Below, one piece after another: positions 1 through 11,687 of a DNA stretch of 37,673 nucleotides (position 1 is the first letter of the stretch; every line of letters starts with the position of its first letter). Below the pieces are notes generated by a model. The model worked only from the letters and a program-made list of their open reading frames with translations. It was not told the DNA's origin and made no database searches. This DNA comes from Ophiothrix spiculata (taxonomy: Eukaryota; Echinodermata; Ophiuroidea; Amphilepidida; Ophiotrichidae), in assembly GCA_000969725.1 (NCBI GenBank), contig JXSR01S073163.1; one strand, written 5' to 3'. Made by a program: the position numbers and the translations under genes.

Positions 1-93
1 AACATGTCTACACACCGCATGATTCTTATAAAGGTCATTTATAATGAAGGAAAGGGCAAGGCTTTACAACCATGCAAACTAGGATTAGATGAT

Positions 94-270
94 AAGAGGA
101 TATATTGTGTGTATCCCATCATACATTGCTTCCTGTGGGATTGCTTGTATGGGAATTTGTAAGTAGTTCATAATCTTACAATTTTTCATCACTAACTTCT
201 TGCATGATTTCCTATACAAATAATTCAACAGGAAGCAATGCATGATGGGAAACACACAGTATCTTCTCTT
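94..270. repeat. Long hairpin (inverted repeat, arms about 70 bp)
   Basis: The left arm starts with AAGAGGATATATTGTGTG and goes on to ATCCCATCATACATTGCTTC at about 112-131. The reverse complement of the right arm starts with AAGAGAAGATACTGTGTG and goes on to TCCCATCATGCATTGCTTCC. Pairing continues with lower identity to about 165/205. This is probably a foldback or MITE-type element. No clear target duplication is visible. Confidence 0.75.
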
Positions 271-1277
271 TTATGACTGGTCTACAAAAGCATCTTGATA
301 AATTCTGGAAAATTCATTTCATCGTTGTTTGTACGGATCAAATTTGCACCAAAACATTTTCTTAAGCATATAATAGGAAACGGGCAAGTTTAGGATCTAC
401 GAAAGGATACAATACCCAACAATTTGGCCTTAAAGCAGTAATTTATTGTGATTGACATAACAAACCACAAACTAAAATACAAATACAGAACAGGGCAGGG
501 GTAGACTTTACTTATATCAGCCCTTAAAGACAATACATAAATATCACACTTAGAAAACAAAATGAAATGGGTTCAATGATAATTGTAACTAAAATAAATT
601 GAATATATATGATGAATGTATGAAAACAAAATGAAAAACTTCCAGACAACTTTAAAACATCAATACATTTTTTAAAATATAAACAATAATCTTAAAGCAA
701 AATCAGGAAGAGATGACTGAGGTTCATGAGGGGTAAAAAACAAACAAAAACAAAAGGATAGGTAGTGTTATGCCAATCAACAAAAATTAAGGCCTTATGT
801 ATGGGTATGAAAATGTATGCCACACAAATAACAGTTTTTTATGGCCTTATGTATAGAAAAGCACCAATCAGTCTTACCTGGTCCTAGGTTTATGCAAATT
901 GAAACAGTGACCAAAAAATCCAGATTTGGATTAATGTAAGAAAGACAAAAAAGTCATCTATTAAGAAATCTCAAGCACTGGTTATACTTTAACATAAGGC
1001 ATGTTTCTACTCAGTACACTTTAACCTTTTTAACATTGGGTATCTTCTAAGTTATATGATTAATTTAAAACACAGGACTGTGGAATTGGCTGTTATGGAA
1101 ACAATATCAAAGATATTATGGGTATTATATTTTCCTAACTAAATGTGTATAGCATAATACAAATTCAGGACACTTAGCCAGTTCAAATGTTCTGTCCGTG
1201 CAGAACAATGCATTTTGTAATCAATAGTAAAATATTTTGTTAACCCATTACTTATTCTATTCACTGGAGTCAATAAG

Positions 1278-1455
1278 TATTCGCTGACAAAGTGAAAACG
1301 TCATATCCTGGTTACTGGTTTACGCTTTGTTCACACTCAGTTGGCTACCCATTGAGTATGTGTTGTGATCATTTTGATCGTGGTTCAAATTCCAATAAGC
1401 GTGAACCAGTCACTTGGCAACTATTGATTTTGATGTCACACTTTGTCAGCGAATA
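1278..1455. repeat. Inverted repeat, 178 bp
   Basis: The ends share a perfect 17-bp inverted repeat, TATTCGCTGACAAAGTG. A second paired block lies further in: TTACTGGTTTACGCTT on the left against TGACTGGTTCACGCTT on the right read in reverse complement. It looks like a small non-autonomous DNA element or foldback. Confidence 0.75.
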
Positions 1456-1635
1456 GATAATCCCCACTTGAGAAATTACAATCCTTAACAATCCTTTTGT
1501 GTTTACACGATAAAAAGCACAACTAAAACCTCTAAACGTTTTTGCTTTCGTCAAAGACAATAGCCTATCCTATACTTTGATTGACAGGCCTCTTTTGTGC
1601 GGGAAAATTAATTCGATACTTCTTTTGTCATTTAC

Positions 1636-1663
1636 GATTTAGTTTACAAATGTAAACTAAATC
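1636..1663. repeat. Short perfect palindrome
   Basis: GATTTAGTTTACA and its exact reverse complement TGTAAACTAAATC are separated by only 2 bp (AA). It could form a 13-bp stem. No function is evident. Confidence 0.7.
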
Positions 1664-2263
1664 CTTTATCCTTTAATGAGATAACTTACGACAATCTTGA
1701 ACAGTCTAACTGTTTAGTAATGCCAGTAGGCAAACTTGGGATTTTTTCCTTCAGGACCCAGTGCACTCTTAACAATGTGAGATTTGCACAAAGAGTAAAT
1801 GTCATACTTCGTTAACAGCATTATGTATATACCAGATAAGTACACTATCTTCATTCAGCATTTACAATCTTTAAGAAACTAATACTTGTAATTTAAAAAT
1901 TGCAACACATGTCCTCTTTTTGGCAGAGGTTTCTCAATTTACTGTTTCTTTAATCCCTAATATAATGAGTAAGTATTCCTCCTTATATAACAGCTTTAAA
2001 AACAACAGCAAGTTTAAAAAAATCTTTTATATATAGTGCAGTATACTTTCATTTGGAGATTTTCAACACACTGTTGATTTTGAACATGCTATAATATCTA
2101 AAGAATCATTTGTCTCATTTGTGCTAAGAATTTCTGTGTTGATATTTATGTTTCCATATGGCTAATGATCCAAAGGATCAGATTCCTGTTGAACATCAGT
2201 AATATTTGTCGCAAGGTCATTATATAGGTTACAGTATTTTACATATAAGACCAATTTACTTAC

Positions 2264-2400
2264 TGATGGACTGTTCAGAGTTCCAGTGATTTTGTCTACA
2301 GATATGGAATCTTCACATGAGCTACAAGTAGTGCGCTTTAAAATCTAAAGACTACATATCGGTATATGTCCAAGAATGCCTTTCAATGAAACTGTTTAAA
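2264..2400 (-). repeat. Dispersed repeat, copy 1 (related to 4046-4199)
   Basis: Read on the minus strand this stretch matches 4058-4195 on the plus strand at roughly 70 percent by eye. Shared blocks include CACTACTTGTAGC and TATCTGTAGA. It is probably a small, old DNA element. It carries a false microexon (AG acceptor, GTAAGT donor, 32 nt at 2264-2295). Confidence 0.55.
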
Positions 2401-2480
2401 TTCTCAACACACCATTATTTATTACTGGATGAATAAAATCATACTTCTTTAGATCTAACATAGAGTTCCTGTACACTTAC

Positions 2481-2598
2481 TTTTAGAGCAGCTAACCGTT
2501 CCTTTTCTTCTTCTAAAGCCCTCTGCTTTTCTACTTCATCTACTCCAGCCATTACAGATGAAAATGCATTTACAGTTGATGTGATTAAAGCTGGTCTA
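2481..2598 (-). CDS. PICALM: PICALM-like exon G (acidic/basic helix after the ANTH domain)
   Basis: This minus-strand exon is 118 nt: T completes Asn, followed by 39 codons. It reads RPALITSTVNAFSSVMAG, VDEVEKQRALEEEKERLAAL and K. The counterpart in human PICALM is RATTLSNAVSSLAS, VDEREKQAALEEEQARLKAL and K. The acceptor is CATTATTACAG|T and the donor CTAAAA|GTAAGT. The VDEVEKQRALEEEKERLAAL stretch is strongly charged and heptad-like, predicted as a single long helix. This element is characteristic of PICALM rather than AP180, so the gene may be nearer the PICALM form. The next exon must start in phase 0. I found none in 1-2480, so it lies left of the window together with the DPF/NPF and clathrin-box region. 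Confidence 0.94.
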
Positions 2599-3536
2599 CT
2601 GTAATAATGGTAATAACAAATTTTACGATCAGTATTGACACACAAATATTGACATTTTATTGAAACTTTTAAGTATAAGGGATAAAACGGAATTCCATTT
2701 CCCTTTTCAAGTGATAAGACAGGACTCCAGAATTTTATATTCCTGTCAAGAGATCAACACACTTCCATCACAGCACGACCTTTTTCCGATACACATTCAA
2801 CATGTATGTAGGTTAATACCAGTTCAGAAACACCAAAAGAGTCTTTAGCCGTATTCGAGTTATATTGAATTACAAATTCACTTGTTAGTAAACAGTTTAA
2901 GTTGACTTTAGTCATCTTTCAAAAAGTTGCCTAACATCAAAAATTAACTTGCTAAAAATCAAAATCGAGTTGGTGAGTTAATGCAACTAAATTATTGACG
3001 ATTTTCCACATGTCTGAATACCCGTTTTTGCGATGAAGTTGTACTTTACAGGGCACATGACCTGAATTGAAGTTGAGTTCATTTCAAATTTTGAAATTAA
3101 AATGAAACTCAACATCGACTTCAACACGGTATAAGGGAAGCGTATGGGAACCAAGGGCGTCGCTCAGCAGATTCACACCCTGGAGTCTCAGTGCTCGATG
3201 ATTAAAGAGCAACTAAAATTCTGCATTATTACATCTCACAAATATTTAGGAACTAATCATGCCCATTCATTGGCCAGTCATAAGCTAATGCTAGTTTTGA
3301 CTATTTCCCTACAACCTCATCGCACAATCACAATAGAGGTGTATTGAAACAATTATAAGTACTACATGGTTATATTGGTGAAGTAGGCAATCTATATATC
3401 TCTCGGTACTGGCTATGAAATTATTATCCATCGCCTTACGTTTTCAGGTTCAGCGTCACATATCAAGTATTTCAGGAAGGATAAATCACACTGCTTCAAC
3501 TCAAACCATTCACTATTTATATATTATTCAACCTAC
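2599..3536 (-). other. Intron between exons F and G (938 bp)
   Basis: GTAGGT...TTACAG intron, the shortest in the window. It contains an imperfect hairpin at 3066-3124 (TTGAAGTTGAGTTCATTTCAA paired with the following ATGAAACTCAAC...ACTTCAA). Nothing else is recognisable. Confidence 0.85.
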
Positions 3537-3616
3537 TTGGAAGTTGGTGTTGATGCTTTCTTTCCTTCTAATGCCAGCAGATGCTGTTCAAGAGCTTCTA
3601 ACAAACTACTTGGAGC
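3537..3616 (-). CDS. PICALM: PICALM/AP180-like exon F (last ANTH helix, APSSLLEALEQHL, ~270 onward)
   Basis: This minus-strand exon is 80 nt: 26 codons plus two bases of a split codon. It reads APSSLLEALEQHLLALEGKK, then ASTPTS and AA. Human PICALM has APSSLLDALEQHLASLEGKK and then a Ser/Thr/Ala-rich linker. The acceptor is CTTTTTGCAG|GCT. The donor is placed at CCAA|GTAGGT because reading through gives an in-frame TAG at once (AAG TAG), and because the two leftover bases plus T of exon G make Asn and restore the frame. It encodes the last long helix of the ANTH domain and the beginning of the flexible region that carries clathrin and AP2 motifs. The GTAGGT donor is weaker than the others, so an alternative short isoform ending at TAG is possible if the intron is retained. 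Confidence 0.93.
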
Positions 3617-4045
3617 CTGCAAAAAGATTATAGACAAAAAATAAATCAAGGAATCCTGAAAATCTCAACCTTAATATTCTTTTAGAAATTCCACTTCAAA
3701 CTATGTGATGTTAGTAAATGAAATATATGATAATTTGTCAAATTGTTAGCCGTTTCGAAAATCTGTCACTTCGTTGCATATGGCTTTGGCAAATGATACG
3801 TTGCTGCAACTATTCACTGATGTGTATCACTTATACAATGTTGTTTTTTGTAGACTCTTGACATGGTTGTCACATTGCTACGATGACATCAATTTTGATC
3901 AGTTGCAATTTCAAAACCGAAAACAACCAATAAATTGACTACCATGTATTGTTGCAACAATCCATTTCCAAACCATATGACAACTTTGAACAGCTACAAT
4001 ATGACGGATGTCACAGCTAGACTTTTGACACATGACTTGTGGCAA

Positions 4046-4199
4046 ATGCAGAGTTCCAGTAATTTCATTCGAGACATTGCTCTACATCTACCGATGCACA
4101 ATCTTCAAATTTTAAAGCACACTACTTGTAGCATGTATAAAGACTGCGTATCTGTAGATTTCATGTAATGTATTTCAATGGAATAACTTGAACTCTGAA
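4046..4199 (+). repeat. Small terminal-inverted-repeat element, copy 2
   Basis: The ends are inverted copies: GCAGAGTTCCAGTAATTTC on the left, and TTCAGAGTTCAAGTTATTCC when the right end is reverse complemented. The interior matches the repeat at 2264-2400 in opposite orientation. The class is not determined. Confidence 0.55.
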
Positions 4200-4412
4200 G
4201 GCGCTATAAGTGATTCAATACTCTGGAACTGGCTTCCTTGCATGGTGGTGGTCATGTCATTTTCAGCTGTTTTTCCCAAACATAAAAAAGTATCTGTTTA
4301 CTAACTATCACATTTATTATCATTTGGACAATACAGAGACATGTTCCCCTCACCAAAAACATATGCAAGTCTCCAACAATGCATGAGTCCCAACATAGAA
4401 GCCATATTATGG

Positions 4413-4570
4413 TATAACATGTGTGTCCTTCCGCAGCAAAAGGATGCAGTTTTCGGCTCCCAAATGTTGCTCATTGTAGCATAGATCTGATGTTTACATT
4501 GATATGCTACAACAGGTAACATGTGGGTGCCAACAACTGCATCTTTTTGCCGTGGTGGGACACATATAGC
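4413..4570. repeat. Foldback, arms about 70 bp with a 19-bp loop
   Basis: The left arm (4413-4483) contains GCAAAAGGATGCAGTTTTCG and ends ATTGTAGCATA. The right arm (4503-4570), reverse complemented, contains GCAAAAAGATGCAGTTGTTG and ends GTTGTAGCATA. Identity is about 80 percent by eye. A 101-codon minus-strand open frame (4301-4606) runs through the foldback and is a by-product of it. Confidence 0.75.
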
Positions 4571-4673
4571 AAAATTTGATTTCCCATTTATTATAATACA
4601 TAACATGGTCTCCTAAGGATTATGATAATATTTGAGCAAAAAATTATGACCATGATGTTGCATAATCCTGTTA

Positions 4674-4897
4674 GGCTGCGATCACATAGAACTATACTAT
4701 TCGGGTATACGGTGCACGATTTTACTTGGGCAAGCGTATAGATTCAATCAAAAACATGTGAATATGATGCTACTGGGTCCCATAAGAGGGCACTATTCAA
4801 AAAAAAAACACCAAAAAACATACCAATAGCTCGCAGTGCCTGTATACTATATAGCCATCGAAAAGCGTATAGCGAATACTTCTATGTAATCGCAGCC
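4674..4897. mobile_element. PIF/Harbinger-like MITE (224 bp, TTA target duplication)
   Basis: The terminal inverted repeats are GGCTGCGATCACATAGAA on the left and GGCTGCGATTACATAGAA on the right (reverse complement), one mismatch in 18. They are flanked by TTA at 4671-4673 and TTA at 4898-4900. A 3-bp TTA/TAA duplication with GG-starting ends is typical of PIF/Harbinger elements. There is no coding capacity, so it is a non-autonomous copy. The superfamily is inferred from the ends alone. Confidence 0.75.
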
Positions 4898-7800
4898 TTA
4901 GAAACAATATTCTCGACATTTAAATGAATATGCATTGATCAAATTTCGAAACTTTTTGGGGGATTTGATAATTATAATGGTTAGAAATGAACTATTCTAC
5001 TGATGGCATGGTTGTGATACAAAAAATTTACTCAAAAGTTAGCCATTATTCAGACACTTGTGTTCACATTTAGAATTTATGAAACTCTTCTCTTTCATAT
5101 GAAAAAGTATGAAGGTGATGGAAAGAGAAATTCTCTGCTAGCTTTATTCAGAACTTATTTGTGCGAAATCACAAGTTCATATGTGTAGTATATGTTAGTC
5201 ATTCTAGAACCTGTTAAGAATATACTGCATGCAAATATGTTCCAGCATAACCAATTCTAGCAATATATGTTCAGCTATACTATGCTAATTGTGAGCTATA
5301 ATACAAAGCACTGCACGCACAACCATGTGACCAGCTGCATTTAACATTCCCATTATAACAATATAATAAACAGGTAATGTCAAATTCAAACTAGTCTCAA
5401 TATTCAAAACCAAATTTAGTTTGCTTTTCTTTTAAAAATTGTCAAATTATTTCTTCTTAAAGGAAACAATGTTAGGAGTGTTAAAATGCAACCAGTCACT
5501 ATTTGGCATACCAATGCATGAAGCTGAAACCTTGCTCAGAACTCCTCCATCACAAAAAATCATTATCGATGATGATATTACCATTAATATAACTTCAATA
5601 CAATTTCAAGATCAATACCAAACAATCAAGTTTTTCCATTCACCATGCAATAGTTAGAATTTCAGCCGATACCATAGCACGAATTGGATAGTTAAGCTGT
5701 CTTGATATCCTACTGACTTTGTGGAATTTCCCACCACAACAATTATTTAAATATGACCACAAGTTATATATATAATTTTTCAATTTGAGGAAGAAATAAA
5801 AAGCCAATTTTGGCTTTCATCTTCATGCTTTTAATATCAATATCAAATGCTGCTATTTATCTTTCTTCAAATTGCAAATAATTATATATCAGGTATTTTT
5901 GCGCATTTCTTAAACAGATTCAGATTACATTGCTCACTTTGTGCATTAAATGTATATACAATATAAACACAATTTTCTTGTGCAAAATTCATTCACAAAA
6001 ACTGAACAAGGCTTTCAGCTTGCATGCAATTTAAAATGCACACCCAGTAAAATATCAAAACATATAACTTTACAAACTTTTTATCATGAATAAATTGAAA
6101 AAAGTTTGCAAAGTTACAAGTCTTGAAGTATATTTCTGTTAAAATTAAGTTGATTCCTTGATTAAATAAATAATTTAAAAAAGAGTGACAAAAGAACAAC
6201 TCACATTTCTATATTCAATAGGAATATCCATAAACTGAAAACATCAAAACAAGGTGAAAAAGTCACATAAATGCATGCAAGCTAGCTACTGTGTATATGT
6301 ATCCACCATCAAATGAGGACAAGCAGGATTTTTTGCATTACGGAAATGTGGACGCACAGCAAACCGTGGACTATCATATTATTATTTGCCAATGTCTACC
6401 AGTTGCAATCAATCAAAAATTGTTATTTACAGCAAGCTGTTGGGCACATGTTGAAGGTTTGCAACAACATCAGTATAAAAGTTGGCTGGAAATGACACCG
6501 TATGCAAACCTTCTACCAGGGTGACGTCCTCAGTTGAGAGAAGTTGCATTACATCCGCGGTAAAAAGAATCACTAATGAAAATGTGTGTCCTCATTTGGA
6601 AGGGTTATAAACCTTGTCCTCGTTTGGAGGTGGTTACAGACAGTGTGTGTATTGTGTGTGTATATGCAGTGTTTCAACAACTTTTCACTTAATTAAAGAG
6701 ATTACCTTTGCATGTATAATTTTAAACATAAGCACAGTTTAATCACCATTGGCCATAATGCAGGGAAAATACCTTGAGAGTACAATAGATTTCCAAGATT
6801 AGCATAGAGCTAATTTTTAATCTAAAAGTATACCTCTGTTTGTAAAGTGAAAACCATGTACTCCACAGTACTACACCTGTACTTTGTACTATGTGCACTG
6901 CCTTTGCCTTTGGGACCAGCTCGGTTCACATGCAGTGGTACTCCTATTGCACCTGCAGTGGTACTCTCTGCATTTTGGCCATGGGTTTCTTGCTGTGTAA
7001 AGTTTTATAATTAGCTTCAAAATTTAACTGGTCTTGCCAGCAACATGGAGCACTAGCAGACCAATTGAAAGAAAAAGCCAAACATATGTGAGCAAGTCAA
7101 TATGGTCTCATTAAAAAAAAATATTTTTGACTTTCTCTATAGACCGTGAAAATTCTCCTATCAATGAATTCACCCACCTTCTTGTTATATAGAATAAACC
7201 ACTATAGAGTGAATCATTTCCTGTTAGTGTTTTTTATCCAATTAAAGTGCAGAATTGCAGAAATTACAAGAAACGTCTCACAGATTGTAAATTTTGTGCA
7301 ATATCTAATATAATAGCTATTTTCATTTATGCACAGTACTTCTTGCAAGAAATCAGTAGCCTTAGGCCTAAAAAAATTGTTGACTTGCCCTTTCTGAACA
7401 ACCCACATTTTGCAAAAAATAGAGTTGCCTTTTCTTTTCTTTTTTTTAACTTTTGCCTACCCCAACAGTGGTAAAGATGGTGAAAATAGCATAATATTTG
7501 GATTGAGTTTTCAACAATATTTACAAAATGTTATACATTTGCATGAAACAAACATAAATCTTGAATAAATAAAACAAACAACATATAATATATCTTACAA
7601 CAGTTTATCTTGACCAATTTTCAAAAAAGGAAAAAAAATCTGAACCATCAACCATCAATTTCACCATTAAAGGGCAAGTCAAATTTTTTTTTAATTTTAG
7701 GCCTTATGCATTAAACTATTGATCCTAGACAATTTCTTCCATAGCACTTAGATCTAATGTATCAACACTAGATTAGTGTTCAAAATACATTTTGGCCGAG

Positions 7801-8536
7801 AAATGTTCTTGCGATATGCAGAAATTTGCAAGTATAAAAGGAGACCATAATGACCGTTAAACAGTAGCAATTAATTGAAAGTAAATAGAAACTCAACCGA
7901 TAAGGTCTATTACACTGAAACTGAACTGCCTGTAATAAATACCAGGTGACCTATATAAATGCGATACTCAGCGATTGCATTGGCTGGCATCACTAGAGTC
8001 TAGTCTTTCAGCACTGCCTATACTACATTGTTTGACTCATTGAATTATGACGCATTCTGGGACTGAAGTCAAAACAATTAAAGTACCAGAATTTATACCA
8101 ACAGTATCTGACTCACAAATAAAACTGCTAATTAAAAAAAGGCTAATTAAAAAAAGGCTTTTTAATACATGGAAATGCAGGGATTTATAGTGTTTTATAT
8201 ACCTCATATATAGATTTATGTCCTCTGATTGGTTGAAAGTGAGGGCTTGGATTTAAATAGGCCCTATAAATTTACTATGCCCGGGGCATATTTTTCACTA
8301 GGCCCGCTCAATGTATTTTGCGCCATGTAACTTGAAGCTTCATCCGCGCTACTAAGCATTCATGGTCAAACACGAGCTGTGTAAGTGCGGAAGCTAGTTA
8401 TCTTGCTTGCACAATATGGGGCAGTCGGCATTGAAAGGAAAAACATATCGTAAATTATGATCAGGCGTATTAAGTGCTAAAATGGTTCTCTTAACCAACC
8501 AGATAACAAAAATCTATATATTCGGTAAATAAAACG

Positions 8537-9107
8537 AATATTGACTGCTTTTTGTTCGGGGTACGGTTAAAATTATATCCCCTCGTTGATCTCAAAACCA
8601 TGAATATTTCGCTTCGGACATGGTTTTCGAGATCACCTCGGAGAAATAATTTAAGAGGGGAAAGCACGTTACTCAATTTTACGTTTTTGCAAATTTATTT
8701 TGTACCATAACTTTTGAATAAAGTGCTTAAAGTTAATAAAAGTATACATTTCCAGAAAGGAATTTTCACAAGAAACATGATGGTGATGTTGATTTTTGAC
8801 CTAAAATCACAAAAAACACATTTTTTGGCCATTTGGGCTTCCGGACAAGCTAAAAATAACATTTTTTTAAAAATGACCTTTGAATGGGAATTTTAATTCA
8901 AAACACCCAATCGGATGTTGCGTCTTTTTCACTTTTTTGGATTTGGGCCAATTTTTTGATTTTCATGCCAATTAAGGTAAAAAATTCAAGTTTTTCCATA
9001 TTTGGTCATTTTTTACCTTATTTGGCATGAAAATCAAAAGTTATGGTAGAAAATAAACTTGCAAAAATGTAAAATTGAGTAAGGTGCATGTCAAAGCAGT
9101 CAATATT
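8537..9107. mobile_element. Inverted-repeat element (571 bp) disrupted by a nested hairpin
   Basis: The ends share AATATTGACTGCTTT. Inner arms at 8665-8718 and 9037-9092 match well: ACTCAATTTTACGTTTTTGC against ACTCAATTTTACATTTTTGC. In the right arm the two blocks are adjacent. In the left arm about 110 bp (about 8552-8664) separate them, which marks a later insertion. The class is not clear. Confidence 0.7.
8567..8654. repeat. Nested hairpin flanked by TTAA
   Basis: It starts TTAAAATTATATCCCCTCG and ends, in reverse complement, TTAAATTATTTCTCCGAGG. It continues with paired TGATCTCAAAACCATG and TGATCTCGAAAACCATG. It sits in the extra segment of the left arm of 8537-9107, so it inserted after that element. 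Confidence 0.65.
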
Positions 9108-10519
9108 TGTATACTATGGCTCCCTGATTGTGATAACACATGGCTTCAGCTCATTGTGCAGATGGCTGCTGACACTGTAGTTAAATCTAAATTGTCATTT
9201 GAAAATAATGTTCAAACTGAAGATCCCACAACATAACCATCTGTTGTCATTTTTAACAGCAAATTGCCAATAATGCTGTAAGATCAATAAAATCCTAATT
9301 GGTATCGCAATTACTTGCCTCATGCATTAATAGCAATATATGTGTATATATGGGTATTTATTACAGGCATTGCAATTGTATAGCTATGATTGATATAGAT
9401 TGCATCAATTTGTGCAAGAATTGTTAGTAAATATACAAAACATTTCCATACTGATTCCAATAAGTGCCCAAAGGCATACGGCACTCATAAAGTGCTCAGA
9501 GAAAACCGCTCGTCTACATGCTGTGGAACAAGAGACAGAGTATGACTGAAGAAAGTCAAACGAGTTGCTGACAGCGCATACTGAGTTCAGGAATTTGAGC
9601 AAATTGAGAGTTGAAATCACTGAAAAAACATAATACTCGAAATAAGTGGTAAAACTGCATCTCAATGATTTCAAATCAGAAACTTATGTTAGTATTGGAA
9701 TCTTTACTTCTTATTTCTGTTCTTATTTCTGTGATAACCCAGTGGAAAGTTTTGGAAATTGTGTCCTCCCACGCCCCGTCTTTAGGTTTATGCAAGAGGT
9801 AGGTGGGACCTTTATTGGAATAAATATGGTAATGATTTAACACAAATATAAAATATGACAAAAATTGAAACAAAAAGAACATAATGGCAAACTTTTGAGT
9901 AAAAACAAACTGTTAAAATAAAAGATGTAGGTGCAAAAACTTTTTAAAACTATTTGTACATAAATATAGCATTATCTACAAAGCATAAACTACATATCGC
10001 ACACGATTATCTTTCTGTTGGACAACTTGCAGTTTGGACACAACATACATGTATCAAAATCACTATTTTTGGCTTATTTAAATCCGATCTAATCTTTAAT
10101 ACTATGAAAAAAATTCATACTGAAGCCAAAACTAATTACAGAATTGAAATGAATCTGCATAATTCACTGCCTCAAAAAGGCAGGAGGGTATGTACAACAC
10201 TTTGCAATTTCTAACCAAAATATCTATACATTAATTGCTTGCAGAAAATCAATCAAAACATATCTGCAATAAAGGCACAACTCACAAAACAAACAAATGA
10301 AATCCCACAATTTTTCAAGCATGCCAATTTAAAATTAAAATGCTGCACTGAATGAAACCCAAGCTTTAATTAGCAGGACTGGTTATTAACAATTTTGATA
10401 CAAAGTTAGTAATCTAAAGTATGCTTACTATTTTTCTTTCAAAATCTCAACAAAAAAATGCAACAGAAAGATGCAAAGAAAACAAGCATTTTTAAGCAAT
10501 GTAATAAGTTGTAACTTAC

Positions 10520-10561
10520 TTTAGCTAAATCTGGTATTTCTCCTTTGTCAATGCCTACTTG
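10520..10561 (-). CDS. PICALM: PICALM/AP180-like exon E (QVGIDKGEIPDL, ~256-269)
   Basis: This minus-strand exon is 42 nt, exactly 14 codons, phase 0 at both ends, reading QVGIDKGEIPDLAK. Human PICALM has QVGIDRGDIPDLSQ and AP180 has QVGIDKGDIPDLTQ. The acceptor is TTATCTGCAG|CAA and the donor GCTAAA|GTAAGT. The segment is the hallmark loop of CALM/AP180 ANTH domains, just before the last helix. The exon is small and isolated: 8.2 kb of intron on one side (with the 634-bp gap) and 6.9 kb on the other. It is identified by near identity over its full length and by exact agreement with the human exon boundaries. Confidence 0.95.
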
Positions 10562-11687
10562 CTGCAGATAAGAAATAAAAAATACACATTGATTAATATG
10601 GTAGAAATATCTGGTGTTCAACATATCACACTATAAAGTACAGTACCAACAATCCACTAAATTCTTCACAAATATTAGGTTTCATGAGATAGTATGTACC
10701 TAAAACAACCAACTGTATATACCTATTTGGAGGAGAAGGGGTAATAATTGAAAATGTAAAAATGGGAGTAATATAATATTAATATTAATATTTTTTTAAT
10801 ATCTTTATGATTACAAGTTGTGAACTAGCAATTTTTTTCAGATGCAATTATGTTCCAAATGATCAAACCACATTTTTCTTTTATACAAAATTGCAAAATC
10901 AGATACAAAGATCATAGGCTTCTATTATCTCATGAAAACCTCCAATCAAGAAACATAATACTGATTTTAGATAATATGTGACCATATTATACACAATTGA
11001 AAAGAGGGACAAAATGGCCCAGTTTTGCACTTGGACATTGTCATGCAAGAAACATTACACATGAACATTATTTGATAATAACAATAATAATTGTCAACTT
11101 GATAATTTTAAATTTTAACAAGATATTATATGCTGCAAAACTGACACACATTATAGTGAACAAAACACTTGACAGACAGCCAGACAGACGAAAGACAAAA
11201 CATATGGACAGCTTGTAGGTTTGAACATTATTAGCAGCCTGTGGACATACTTTTACTTGCCTACAGAGTGAGACAATGTTGTGTAGAAACATGACATTCT
11301 CAGGAATATATGATTATTTGTATGATATACTTGTCCTGTAAAAACTCACTTACCCAATGGACTCATGCTTGGGACACATAACAAATTCAACATGCATACA
11401 CAGATTAGCAAAATTTCTCCAAAATCAACCTTCACATTTATTAGTAACTATCATCAATGTTTACAAATTAATTGTCTCACTCTGTTGTACAGTTATCTAA
11501 TGACATGTTGCCAAATTAAAGTGTAGCTGGGGTAGCGTTATACTGCGTAGACTATGTTATTGTATACAACTAATACAATCCAAAATTAATAACTATATAT
11601 TATTCATAATGTGGCACTCAATTTAAGAAAGATTTGTTAGGGGAAATACATGTAAACACGTATGTCTCGAGTCTGCTAGACACTTAA

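Larger units (their letters stand above)
1..2480 (-). other. Intron (3' part of the gene), no exon found
   Basis: This is intron downstream of exon G; its acceptor is outside the window. It holds the hairpin repeats 94-270 and 1278-1455, a short perfect palindrome at 1636-1663 and part of a dispersed repeat at 2264-2400. The remaining sequence is AT-rich with no coding signal I can support. Confidence 0.7.
3617..10519 (-). other. Intron between exons E and F (6.9 kb)
   Basis: GTAAGT...TTGCAG intron. It holds several repeats: 4046-4199, 4413-4570, 4674-4897 and 8537-9107. Three copies of a TCAAATGAGGACA-like motif occur at 6309-6321 (plus) and 6587-6599 and 6615-6627 (minus). A duplicated GCTAATTAAAAAAAG is at 8128-8157. 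The stretches 4900-8100 and 9110-10500 are AT-rich sequence in which I see no gene. Confidence 0.85.

Noticed and set aside
2264..2295. 32-nt minus-strand microexon after exon G (CTGTAG acceptor, GTAAGT donor)
   Set aside because: Exon G ends in phase 0 and this piece then gives a stop (TGA) after six codons. The acceptor has no pyrimidine tract and the sequence belongs to a dispersed repeat seen again at 4046-4199.
4301..4606. 101-codon minus-strand open frame
   Set aside because: It coincides with a foldback, has no recognisable motif and no splice or start context.
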